From NCBI GenBank assembly GCA_905250885.1, contig CAJNOQ010002129.1, forward strand, positions 1 through 26,063: a stretch of 26,063 nucleotides of DNA, given 5' to 3'. Of the stretch, positions 1-10,938 are shown in pieces. The notes under the pieces are model-generated. The model was not told the origin of the DNA and ran no database searches. It was given only the letters and a program-made list of their open reading frames with translations. Position numbers and translations under genes: made by a program. Numbering within the stretch: position 1 is the first letter of the stretch; each line of letters opens with the position of its first letter. This DNA is from Didymodactylos carnosus. Lineage: Eukaryota; Rotifera; Eurotatoria; Philodinida; Philodinidae.

Positions 1-92
1 AATAATAACATACTCAGTGAATAATCACTCCCTGCTGAAAACTTCCTATAAGTCAAGAAGTGTCTCACACAATGAAAGGCCATCTATACGCT

Positions 93-173
93 GTAAGTGT
101 CATAAGACTTTAGAATGGAACGTGGTATAAGTCCTACATTTTTTAAACAACATACTAGATTATAATGTTTTAG
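93..173 (+). other. Possible 5'-UTR intron of the tau-like gene
   Basis: A good donor (GTAAGTGT at 93) and an acceptor (GTTTTAG ending at 173) bracket 81 nt, leaving only four bases before the ATG at 178. An ATG at 72 opens MKGHLYA, but splicing puts it out of frame with the main ORF, so it would be a short upstream ORF. This would make 1-92 part of the 5' leader. It is equally possible that earlier coding exons lie left of the window. Confidence 0.35.
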
Positions 174-177
174 TGTT

Positions 178-1000
178 ATGAACCGAAATAATAATTCTCA
201 CCAGTACACTCCACCATCAACCATACGTCGAAATTCAACATTAAATCCAAACGTTAATTTATCGTATTATAATCAACGTTCTCGACAACAATTGAATAAT
301 CCTTTCACTTATACTCCCCAACTAACTATGGTTGATTCACGTACACAACATTTCCTCTCACAACCTCCTCCAATTCATCAGTCAACCATTCATCAACAGT
401 TTCCAAATTATAATGCTTCATCACTATTTGATTTAGAAAATCCTGAATTAAATCATGATTTCTTTACATCGCCAACATTTACTACACTTTCTCATCGTCA
501 GCCACAACAACAACAACGTCGCACTATGCATAGACAATCGTATGTTCCACCAGTTTATTCTACTGCGACTACAAACATTTTTAGTGGACAACAACGGCTC
601 GATGATGATAATAATCGATTCAAAGTCCTGGAGGATCAGCCATCATCTCATTATACACCATTATCATCTCGTGAATCGTCGAATGACTCCTTCGCATCAC
701 GTATGGACATAGCAAATGACATACGTGCCCGTCTATTAAATGATATTCAACGGTCAATTACAGATTTAGACGACGAAATACAATCATTAGACGGCAATAG
801 ATCACGTTATTTAACAACGAATACAAGATATATAACACCTCAATCAAGATTTTCACCTATCATTGAACTCGATGTGAGAGCTATAGAAAAATCATGTTTC
901 AACATTATATTCAATTTGCTTTACTTTTAGATTCAAGACGATAAGCCGAATCCATCCATTCTTGATAAATTTATTCATTCAACACTTTTTTCACAAAATG

Positions 1001-1035
<35 letters not shown>

Positions 1036-4000
1036 CGAGCTAGACTGTTGTCATCGCAGCCAACATCAGCCATAGAACATTTATCATTGAATGATAATTC
1101 ATTATGGCCACAAAAACAAAAACGTGCTTATGAAGTTATACCGCGTTTGACTAAAACATCGCGACAATCATCAAGTACTACTAATAATTTCCTTGCTATA
1201 GTTGAATCAGAACCTACAGAGAATCAACCGATACCAATAGAATCATCATCTTCTGATAATAATCGTGAAGAACAAACGATCGATCATGTAAAAAGCGCTC
1301 AGCGAATTGAAGACGACTTGCCAGTTATAAACAAAGATTCATGTAAGTATTGGCAGGAAAACTATTCTGTAAAATACGAAAGAAATTTGCAAAAATTGCT
1401 CTTAAAACCAATCTCTTCTTACGAAAAATATCTAACGGGTGACTCATGATCATGAAATGATGGGGTTATTCATATATCTATTTTTATCTATATCCCGTAT
1501 GGTTACAAGACTTTGTTCTGTCTTCAGAAGATAGAAAATTTTCTGCTCTACAAAACCCTATAACGCACACTTCCATTGCGTCGTTTGGCTACGCCTTTTT
1601 CTGCTTTTTTAAAATCTCACGTTACCCGAATCATCATCTTCTGATAATAATGGTGAAGACAAACGAAAGTACACTCTCAAAAAACAAGTGCATCATCAGC
1701 TAAACAGGTCACTTTATAGACGATGAATGGGACGCTTTAAATGTTCCGCTCTGAGGCACTTCAAGCAGAAAAATGTGTCCCATCGAGAAAAGTGCCTTAC
1801 TATGGATCATTTTAAGTGCCTCATTCACTTGTTTGAATGGGGAATTGGGACACTTGTTTTTTCGCAGTGTACTGAAAGCTTCACAATTTGGGTAACCAGA
1901 CGAATAAGCAGCGTAGTCTGGATGATAGCGCTCAGTCCGGTGAACATTTTTATACCACCTACTTCTCTCAATTACCACATTATTTCTCGAAAAGTTGCAC
2001 AAAAATGGAAAGCCAGCAAAATTTTGATCAGAAACCGCAGTTATATTTTTTACCTGTCTTTACTCTACACTATTTTTTAAAATAATAAAATAATATGTAA
2101 TGAAAGAAGGTAATGGATTTTGTAGAGCAGAAAATTCTCTATCGAATGAGTTTAGAATGAAATCTTTGAACCTCAGTTGTGCTCGGAAGAAAAGAGAACA
2201 AAAGTATGTCATTATTTCTGATCCATACGTTAGTTCAGTTTTTGTTTTTTCAGATGAAACTAATCAGCCTCCAACTGAAGACAATTTGATTTCTAATGAA
2301 AAACGTTCTAGTACACAAGTCTATCATTATGGTCCAGAAATAGACGAAATTGAAATTCTCTCGAATCATCCAGAAAATGTCGATATTTATGAGACACATA
2401 TTGATTCAATCAAGGATAATGATGGTGATGATCTCAAACCATTGACCATCGATCAATTTTTACGTGATCGTTCTACTTCACCAAGAAGTCGTGTGATGTT
2501 AACGGCGAATATTTATAGTGGTGGAAGTGAAATATTGGACAATGAAACACAAGATATACTTCATGACGCTTATGATGTAGCTAGATCTCTATTAAATAGT
2601 CCGCAAACAGATTTAGCTGAAACTAAAGATTTACATTTAGAAAATTTAAAAGAATTAGTACAGATGGCGAAAGAAATAGAACCAAAAGAGAAAAATCGTG
2701 ATATTTTAACGCTTGCCCCTGGACCAACGAACACAGAAATTCTACTTAGTACACCAATAGAAAAACATTCAAATGATACTTCTAATTTAAGTGTTTCAAG
2801 TGCAAAAACTTTAGACTTTCAAAATCATACTATTCTATCTAAAGCAATTAAACATTCAAGATCGGCTGCGTTACCGGTGAATGACGCTGAAAAGAATGAT
2901 AAGACAAATATAGCGACAACTGACACTACTATTTCAAATAAGCAGCCCTATTTTTTCAGTGATTTTGGTAATGATGATGAAGAAATGGTTTCTTTAGATA
3001 CAAATAATTTTGTTAATAATCTGGATACAACTGGCGCAGCTGATGGTGGTAGTGGTGGACAATCCGATTATGTTTCAAACAATAACAATGCGTTTATTAT
3101 TCCGCAAGGTGAAGAAGAAAAGAATAATTTTTCTACTACACAACAACAATTTAAAAGAAATAATACAGTATTAAACGAACAAAAAGAAAAAAAAGGAATT
3201 GATGAAAACATGAGTTCACCTGTTACAACGACATTTGAAAATAATCATCATACCAACAACGACAATGGAAATATTTTAATAACGAATTCAAATCAAGACC
3301 GAGCGATAATATCTCAATCAGCTATTAGTCATAATAAATTAGCGGAGACGACCATGGATGAGGAAACATTACCTAATATACAACATTTACAACAATCGGT
3401 AGACAATAAAGATTCTCAATCCACGCATTTTCCTAGTAGACCGGTATCATCAAAATCGCATAAAGAGCCGGCTGATGAAGAAAAACAAGGTGCCAGTAGA
3501 CATTCCAGTTCAAAAAGCCGTCGTCCACACTCTCGATCATCTGCAATTGTTAGCCCAAACGTCGATGAGAAATCAGTTCTCGACTTGAGACAATCGGTGA
3601 TGAATCGAGAAGAACGTAAATCCGCAAGAACAAATTCAATCGATTCGTTGAAAAATGAAAACGTACAAGAATCACGCCCAAATCCTCATGCCGCATCACG
3701 AAATTCGCTTGTAACTAGTCCGCACGCAGCGGAAATTGTAGCTACCACTCTAGACGGGAGGCATCGATCACGAAAAAACTCATCGAATGTCGTAAATACG
3801 TATAACGAACCGCAGCGTATCAGTAGTCGTTCACCATCCAGTCAGTCAAAAAAACGATTATCATCTCAAAATTATGGAAGGGTAAATTCGCCACCAACAG
3901 ATGGAGCGCTCATGGCTGACGATTTAAATACTTCTTCTGTCTCTCACATGACCCCACAACCACCAAGCAAACATATTTCTGCAAGATCCACTAGATCACA

Positions 4001-7000
4001 AGCACAAGACCAAGCAGATGATGATTCACAACTCTCTCGACAAAATTCTAATATACATGAGATAAATAAACATAGCGAAAGTCCAATAGAAGGTCCATAT
4101 TCAAGTGCTGACCTACTATCAGACGATGAACTAAACGATGATAAAACGATTGCTGACCTCCTTAAAAATATTCCACAGTCATACGAAAAAGATCCACCAG
4201 TTAAACGAAATACGCATTCATCAACAAGTAACAGTTCATTACCAGTGCAACTCACCAATGAAGAAAAATTATCCGGACCATTGAATTCAGTCGATAATTC
4301 ATTAGCTCCATCTCGTAATCAATCGCCAACTGTTATCAGTCGAAAGAAATATTCAATAACATCCAATCCAACAGCCGATAATGTCGATTTTGTTACAGCA
4401 CCAGTCAACAATGCCATATTATTGCAAACAACAACAGATGACACTACTACCACAACAACTATCACAGTATTTGGTCAACAAAACGAACAAAATACAATTG
4501 AACAAACAATTACCATTGCTCCAACGCATGTGCAAGATGAACCAAAGTCTTTGGAAATCGAATTTAGACATAACACTAGCCCTGTTTTATTGCCAACACC
4601 ACAAGAAACAAGAAAAAATTCTAGTGAAGCTGTACAGTCAGTCATTAGGCAAAATGATGAAGAAAATATACGCAATTCAAATCGACATTCCACGCCTTCT
4701 ATAAGAGAAACTCCCATCCCTTCGCCTACTCCATCTTCGAATTCGTTAAGAGATAATCTCGACGTACCTCCGCAGAGTCCAGTGGAGAGAATCGAGTCGA
4801 AATCACAATTAGACAAGCCACCAGCTCCAAAATCACCGCATAAAGAAGAGAAAACCGCCCCATCTACACCTCCGTTTTCTCCAACGGTAAATGAACAATC
4901 AGTAGTAGCAGCATCACCACCGTTAGAAATCGAACAACTACCACAATCTGAAAAATCAGTATCAACAAGCAATAATCAAGACGAACAAGTCACTAATATC
5001 ATACGAGATGGTACTCCCTTAAATTCGGGCACTATGAAAAACATACAGAGACAACCACAATCGATGAATAATGACGTATATAATGACGAGCAAGATGAGC
5101 AAATATCATCGCCATCACCACAATCCGAAAATAATAACCAAAGCCCAATTCTTCATTCAGAAAATTTAACTAAATCACAATCACGTTCTCAATCACCCGA
5201 TCGATATCATTATGCGCCAACATCATCATCTCCAATAGTGCGACCTACTATGGAACTAATACATGATAAAGTTGAACATCATTTGACACCGAGTGAAATA
5301 AAATCCAACCTGTCACTAAAGCCAAGAATAAATCAACATCTAAAATCAATTGAATTTGATACAGAAAAAAAGATTCTTGATTATGACGAAGTAGGTATTG
5401 TATCAAACTACACAATATTTGTAAAGATAAATAAGTTTGTTTAAAAAGATATTTATCTTTAGAAGATAGCAGACAATAACATTGATGATGGCCAGGAAGT
5501 GGTAGATCAAGAGAAGAGACCTAAAAAAAAGAAAAACCGCAATCGAACCGTATCATTTTCGAATACAGAACATTTTGAAATGGAAAAACGAAAATTGATG
5601 ACAAATTGGAGAGAAAGAGTGGCAGAAATATTGACAAATAAAGTAGGAATAAAACTTGTCCAACAATTCTGAGAACGTTCTAACCATTCCTTTGGAGAAC
5701 TAGTTCTGGATTAAAACAATTGATATGAGACGATATTTTTCTACTAGCACAATCCAAATGACAAATACAAGCATGTTAAATCAACAGTAAATTCATTTGC
5801 CAACTTTGAATATCAGCCAAGACACATCAAGATAAAACCAGTCCAGATAAAAAAAGTAATACTGGATGTTAATAAGCAAGAAATTGTTTTACTATAAATT
5901 TCCTCTATGATAAACTTTTCTAGGATCCAGGCAACACTTTCGATTGGAACAACAATTTTCGACAGCATGTTGCACCTCCTAAAAAGAAGTTAAAGGTAGA
6001 CTGTATGTAATGCCTCTGTAATTCTTTCTTATATATAACTTTTTTAGAGTAAAAGGAAGAGTGTAACGAAAGTTAAACTAAAACCAAGAATAGAAGAAGA
6101 AAAAATTATAGAAAAACCAGTACAGAAAGTATAGAACTTGAGTAAATCGTCATTATTATATAAATAAAAAAAAATTCTCCATCTGTAGGAAGAATCAGCA
6201 CCACAACTTTTCGGCCGTCTCTGGTGTTTGCCCGATGGTACACCCACGGTACGTAATTTCAGTTCAGATCTAAATGTATTCATCATCACATATTGATTGA
6301 ATTTTAGATTTATAGTGAACCACTTGAATGGAATGCGGTATCAAGACTAAAATCATATTCGTTTGAAAATATTTATTATGAGCCGTATCATCGTGAGTTC
6401 AAAGTAAGGTTGAGAATGTGTGACATTGACGAAACAATATCTTTCGACTGAATTTCCGTAGATATTTAGCCGTATTCCAAAATGGAACAGTGAATCAAAA
6501 TTAGCAGCAGTTATTAGAGATAATGCTAGTATTACACCAAGACAGCGTCACCAACAACTACCGCAACTGCAGTCTGTGCAACAACAGTACCCATACCAGC
6601 AGAATCAGCAGCAGCAAGCACAAACAGAAAAAAAAGTATTTTCGTTATTCTTTCATCGATGTCTTGTTAGTATATACTCTTTTGTTGAATGTTTAGATCT
6701 ATGATGTACAAACCGAATGGCGTGCAGAATCAAAAATAAAACAAATATTCTATGAAAATATGTCATACAATTCGAGGCCATCGGATAATATTGTGAGTTA
6801 GACAAAATATTCGTCTTTGTAGTTGCATTTTATTAGTTATTTCTTTGTTCTCTTTTAGATATTTGATGAAAAACTGATTTGGACAGCTCAACCCAAACTT
6901 AAAGCAGCAACATGGGATAATATACATTATCAACCTCAACAATCAAAAGTGCAAGTAAGTTAAAACTACATATGATTTTCTAGTTAATTTTTTAAATGAA

Positions 7001-10000
7001 TATTTTCAGATATTTAACAAAAGTGTACATTGGAGTAGTGAAGCAAAAATACGCACAAGATCACCATCTTATCCTTCTCGAATACAAATGAGACAAGTGC
7101 AAGTGAGATTTTAAAGCAAGAGCTTATTAATGTATGAATTATTTAAAATTTTTATCTGTTTTAGATCTTTAATGAAAAACCACACTGGGATACAGAAGCA
7201 AAAGTACAATGTTGGAGTGAAATTGATCTAAGTAAACTAAAACTAACACATCCAAAAAAACTTCTCCTTTCTGTGAGTATATATATTGTTCGTTTACAAA
7301 TATAGATATAGCTTAATAGGCTTTTATTATTTCAGAGAGCAGATGATCCAAAATGGAGTGATATTGTAACAGCCAGAGTTGAAGCCACAAATCCAGATTA
7401 CCATCCACTAGCACATCAAGTCGAAGTATGTATTAGAAAGAGAAATAGAAAGTCGAAAAATTCGCATTTTTTCGATACAAATTCAAGATCATCTCTACAA
7501 GTTTCATGCGTACGAGAGTAAAACTATGTAAATTAATCAAAGAGACATACGCTAAAGATCAGCTCATACTTTGTGCAATAACATCAGAAATTCTAAGTCA
7601 ACGAATAATTGAAAAATGATTGACATCAATTCTCATTTAGGTATTTTCAGATAAACCATTTTGGACGAAAGACTCGAAATTAAAAGATTATGTTTGGGAA
7701 AATTTTGATTATAAAAACAATCCACCACGCCAGGTAAGCCAGAAAAGATGAAAAAGTTGAAGTTCTGTGTGTGTAGAGTGAAATCAGCATGAAAAATGTA
7801 TTTTTTCATACTATTTTACTTATCCATGAAGGATATTTAATTTATATTGCTAAAGATTGCAATAAGAAGTGATTTTGCCAAAAATGTCACAAGTAATTGG
7901 ACACTTAGATATTTTGAGTTTTAGAAAAGAAAGAGGTTGATTTCTAAAGTTCTATTTTCGACTGAATGTGCTAACCGGGCAACTGCAGATAGATAGACAA
8001 TGTCCAGTGCAACATTTTTTCAACAGATCGAGTTTCAAACAAATGAGTTTTGTAAAGCGTTAACGAGAAAACAAGAAAAAAAAACATTGTTTGTATTTCT
8101 CTTTTGAACGCTTTTGAATAAAATACGTGTTTATTTAAGGACTTTTAGTCGAAAATATGCCATGTTGAGTGACGCTTTGTATAAAACATAGAGGACAAAG
8201 CCGAATTATTTTATTTCGACTTATAATTCTTTAATGATCACGAAAATATTTTGCATTGTGCTATTAAGTTTTAAAGTTTATTTTTAACAGCAAAGCTTTA
8301 TATATTTAAAATATTTTTCTATATTGTTGTATTCTTCTTTCTTTCCTTCTCATTCTATTCTTTTTTCAACCTCGGAGAAAATCAAAACTTACTATAGAAA
8401 CATGAAATATGTTTAGAAAACAGTCAATTTTAATTATAAAAAAAAGATTTTTTTCAAACAATTCAGTTTGACACATAATATTACGAAATTCATGATTACA
8501 AAAGGAACATTTGCTAAACGATTGGGGTTATAAAATTTTAATGGACCAGTTTACTTAACTACAGAAAACACATAGTAATAAATAAATAAATTTTGAATAT
8601 TTTCGTTAATTGTACCCTTCTTCTATTGACTCACTATATAATAATGTAGACACATATTCTTATAAACTAGTATGCAGAAAATACTTTTGTTGTTTTCTCG
8701 TCTTGAAAAAGGGAAAAAAAACGCTTCCGTGAACTTCTACTCAGTAAAAAAGAAAAAAATTAATTTTTGTAGACAATTGAGATGACATAAATTAGGAAAA
8801 AAGAGACTATTGATTGATAATTAAAATTTTATTTTCTCTGGTAAATCTGTATTTTTGTGACATCTTAAAAAACGTTAAATATCAAATTGTTCAATCAAGT
8901 CTCTGAAATATTCTCACTAATGTTTTTTTTTCTTATTCATCGAGTGTGGCTTCTTTTTTTCAAAAAATAAAGTTTTTTCTCCACACCCTCTTTTCTTCCT
9001 CAATAGACATTGAAAAATGATATCAACGCCCGAGGTGTGATAGCCTGTTTCTGTGACGGAACTCTTCATTGTTTTATCTTTAATTTAGCAAGACGATCTC
9101 CCATCATTGGAAATCCAAAATGTTGACGAACAGGTTTGTAACATTAGATATTAAGTTCGACGAGGATAGAAACATTTTAGCTGCTGATTAGAAATCAGCA
9201 TCGTTTTAGTCTAAACACAAATAATGAATATTTTTTATGATATCGGTAGACAACGAACGATCGCTTAAATAGGGGATGACTAATTAGCTTGAGAAACTAT
9301 AGATATTCAATCGAGAACTATAGGTCTTGTCTTCAAGAGCAGTACACACGGCTTCAGATCTGCGCTATTCAATTTTTTACATTTGAACTAACTTAATAAA
9401 ACAGAGAGTTAGAATAATGTAGAACATTTTTTTTTCTTTTTCGGTATAGTCATCACGTGATCGTCCAAAATGGAATATGGTATCTAAAACACGATCAGTG
9501 AATACTGTTTATAACCCACACGTTCCTCCAGCTAGTATAGTACGTATCTATTAAACATTCAACTAATTACGTAATCGAAAACATTATATTAACAATTTTT
9601 GTAGATACGACGAAGTTGGGACAGAGAGCTTCGACGAAAACGTGTACATAGAGTAGGATATTGTGAAAGTCAAAAAGAGTATATAAAAATAATCAATTTT
9701 TGTTTACACTAGTTACCACCATTAAAACGGAAGAAAAGTGAGAAAGTAGTACCGTTACTACCATCACTATCAGGACAAGAGCCAATACCGCTCCAACAAT
9801 CGACAGATGACTACAACCAAGAACAATCTGTGGTATTTGTTCTCTATATAAGGAGTAAATTTGACATTACGAAAATATCATTAATTTTTTCAGCAAGAAC
9901 GAACAAGTTATGATTATTTATCATCAAGACGTTCGAGCAAAGTATTACCAGCCACTCACACCCATCAAAAACGAGTATTTTCCGAATTTGATGTATTGCA

Positions 10001-10938
10001 TATAATGAAAAAAGGAAACTTTTTGAATTCTAATTATCAATTCTGTTTCAGATTCCATTAGAAACACCAAGATCTCGGCGAGTATGTGACTGACTCATTA
10101 ATGATATATGATACATCAGCCATTTTAATACATTGCTTTTTATTCTAGCCTATACACGAAGAATGGTTAGAACAACAAAATAAATCCAGATTAACAACAG
10201 TTAGTAAAATAGGTACATCCATAATTAGCACGTTATCATAATATTTATTATTTTCTAGAGAACAGATATGCGTCCAATAACAAATGAATCTTATCGTGAA
10301 TTGAATGGTTCAGTGAAATCAAATACACCACGGGAGTTATTTACGATGGTAGATGATTCATTTTCTCTGCTGGTCTAACTTAGGATAGCTATTTTTCTTC
10401 TTGCAGCGTTCATCAACACGAAATAGTCAAACGAATCCCAGTGTTATGAGTGGCACATTGTTGGATTCTAGCGTTCACACAAACAGAGCTACAGAACTAA
10501 GATTAGCAAAAGATATGGTTGGTTTTTTCACTTAAATGTTTCTTAAATTTCCTACAATGTTCCATTCTGTATCTAGGATGAAGCCCATTGTCACATACAT
10601 ACGCCACATGAATCGATGCCAATAGAAATTCGAGGTTTCAAGGTATTGACATAAGGAAAAGAAACATTCTTTTCTTATCTTCATTAAATGGTATTTTTTA
10701 GCTTGAGGGTACACGATTAATCGTACCAGATGATGCAACAATTCGTCCATTATCAAATGTTAGTTATCGTGGTGCTGAACGTGTTAAAAGTCGTCGAGTT
10801 TATCCATGGAATAATATGAATCCACTCACAAGTAGTCGAAATAGTTCTCTAGGGCCAATAGCTGAATTTCAACGACCATCATTAGACACGACTATTGATT
10901 CACGTCGTAAAGAAAATACTATTCGAGAAGATGTTTGA
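178..10938 (+). CDS. Giant tau/MAP2/MAP4-like microtubule-associated protein, 27 exons (spliced model)
   Basis: Probable microtubule-binding and microtubule-stabilising protein of about 2186 residues. Exons joined by GT-AG signals and frame: 178-873, 931-1342, 2254-5390, 5463-5642, 5748-5855, 5924-5995, 6048-6128, 6189-6248, 6308-6403, 6462-6635, 6697-6792, 6859-6954, 7010-7102, 7165-7272, 7336-7425, 7641-7733, 9089-9133, 9450-9539, 9605-9652, 9713-9832, 9894-9974, 10052-10081, 10149-10199, 10259-10348, 10407-10517, 10577-10642, 10702-10938. The joined frame stays open to TGA at 10936-10938. Order: low-complexity acidic/polar region (residues 1-1415), basic linker (1416-1475), repeats (about 1476-1909), basic tail. 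Family assignment rests on the repeats, which match tubulin-binding repeats in length and register; the long disordered N-terminus fits a MAP projection domain. The start ATG at 178 is the first in frame; an upstream spliced leader exon is possible. Exon 21 has an alternative donor at 9993 adding six codons. No transmembrane segment or catalytic motif is seen. Exon structure is more certain than family. Confidence 0.75.
995..1035 (+). repeat. AAT microsatellite coding for poly-Asn in exon 2 of the tau-like gene
   Basis: A run of AAT units (with GATAAT at its left end) lies in frame and encodes eleven Asn after FSQND. It resembles the MED12 poly-Asn tract, so in-frame AAT expansions occur in two unrelated genes of this window. 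Confidence 0.85.
1530..2143. mobile_element. Candidate non-autonomous transposon with 29-bp terminal inverted repeats
   Basis: The ends 1530-1558 and 2115-2143 are reverse complements at 27 of 29 positions, sharing the core GTAGAGCAGAAAATT. A 3-bp GAA flanks both outer edges (1527-1529 and 2144-2146) and might be a target duplication, but three bases prove little. There is no transposase. It lies wholly within intron 2. Confidence 0.4.
1628..1667 (+). repeat. Copy of an exon 2 segment inside intron 2
   Basis: Bases from 1628 repeat those from 1240 (coding SSSSDNN in exon 2) over about 40 bp: the first 31 bp differ at one position, followed by a one-base gap and continued match. The core ATCATCATCTTCTGATAATA is shared. 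It may be a local duplication or filler DNA copied during repair of a break. Confidence 0.6.
5463..5642 (+). other. Basic linker exon (exon 4) before the repeats
   Basis: Sixty codons, phase 0 at both ends. It holds a strongly basic cluster, RPKKKKNRNR, at about residues 1434-1445, followed by a mixed-charge helix-like stretch ending in NWRERVAEILTNK. A basic or proline/basic segment just ahead of the repeats is the usual arrangement in tau-family proteins, where it strengthens binding to the acidic tubulin surface. It could alternatively act as a nuclear localisation signal. Confidence 0.6.
5748..9539 (+). other. Array of about ten tubulin-binding-type repeats, essentially one per exon (exons 5-18)
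   Basis: Exons 5, 9-16 and 18 each encode one unit of 30-36 residues (exon 10 is longer, with a Gln-rich tail). Exons 9-16 open I/V-F/Y, then a Trp, a basic pair, an acidic-Asn-hydrophobic triplet and often Tyr-x-x. Exon 9 reads IYSEPLEW then RLKSYSFENIYYEP; exon 12 reads IFDEKLIW then WDNIHYQP; exon 16 reads VFSDKPFW then WENFDY. In tau repeat 4 the matching positions are an aromatic at 8 (KLDF), Lys at 15, D/E-N-I at 20-22 and Pro at 26, the same spacing. Exon 5 is closest to classical repeats: VKSTVNSFANFEYQP, later VQI. Exons 5, 9, 11, 12 and 16 match well; 10, 13, 14, 15 and 18 are weaker. Exons 6-8 (5924-6248) are Lys-rich or irregular spacers and exon 17 is a 15-codon insert. All exons here are phase 0 and multiples of three. 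Confidence 0.7.
7734..9088 (+). other. Long intron 16 of the tau-like gene
   Basis: A 1355-nt AT-rich stretch between the exon ending QVGN-type repeat NFDYKNNPPRQ and the 15-codon exon 17. I see no convincing coding exon, RNA gene or complete transposon. A weak inverted similarity links about 7948-7962 (ATTTTCGACTGAATG) with 8142-8160. The neighbouring 316-nt intron (9134-9449) also shows nothing recognisable. Confidence 0.5.
9605..10938 (+). other. Basic C-terminal tail exons (19-27)
   Basis: Nine small exons, all phase 0. Exon 19 begins IRRSWDRELRRKR, a possible remnant of a repeat start (I-x-x-x-W). Exons 20-23 are Arg/Lys/Pro/Gln-rich and short; exon 22 has only ten codons and exon 23 seventeen. 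Exon 24 carries MRPITNESYREL and exon 27 carries IRPLSNVSYRGA, a second short internal duplication (RP-I/L-T/S-N-x-SYR). Exon 27 ends with IREDV and TGA. I recognise no known domain here. The exon 23 donor could be 10200 (GTTAGT, in frame, chosen) or a slightly later GGTACA that breaks the frame. Confidence 0.6.

Larger units (their letters stand above)
1343..2253 (+). other. Long intron 2 of the tau-like gene, carrying an inverted-repeat insertion
   Basis: This 911-nt intron is far longer than the gene's usual 50-65 nt. It contains an inverted repeat (1530-1558 against 2115-2143) that may delimit a transposon-like insertion, and a copy of part of exon 2. A region of complex short palindromes around AATGGGAC, GGCACTT and GTCCCAT occupies about 1723-1860. 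Open frames inside it (1709-2085, both strands) have no recognisable product and look like chance. Confidence 0.55.
178..5390 (+). other. N-terminal low-complexity projection region (exons 1-3) of the tau-like gene
   Basis: About 1415 residues with no recognisable globular domain, rich in Ser, Asn, Thr, Gln, Asp/Glu and Pro. Exon 3 alone is 3137 nt and supplies most of it. It contains many SP/TP sites (for example SPRSR, SPTPSS, PPQSPVERIESK and SPSPQSENNN) of the kind proline-directed kinases use in MAPs, and Ser/Arg/Lys stretches around residues 840-960. A run of eleven Asn encoded by an AAT microsatellite sits at about 1000-1035. The exon 2 donor at 1343 is a perfect GTAAGTAT and leaves one base (phase 1). 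The exon 3 acceptor at 2251-2253 needs two bases, so the join is unique in frame. Reading through this donor would give an alternative end at the TGA at 1447-1449. Confidence 0.7.

Noticed and set aside
1709..2085. ORFs of about 65-117 codons on both strands in intron 2 of the tau-like gene
   Set aside because: They overlap one another on opposite strands, sit in an intron with palindromic repeats, and resemble no family.
2100..2253. ATG at 2100 as start of a separate gene for the 1114-codon ORF
   Set aside because: A strong acceptor at 2251-2253 joins in exact phase to the perfect donor at 1343, and the residues upstream of the acceptor are unlike the rest of the ORF.
3944..4972. Antisense ORFs of 104 and 165 codons within exon 3
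   Set aside because: They are shadows of the Ser/Asn-rich coding strand with no independent support.
5787..5816. 30-nt GT-AG intron inside exon 5
   Set aside because: It is too short compared with other introns here, and reading through gives a complete repeat in frame.
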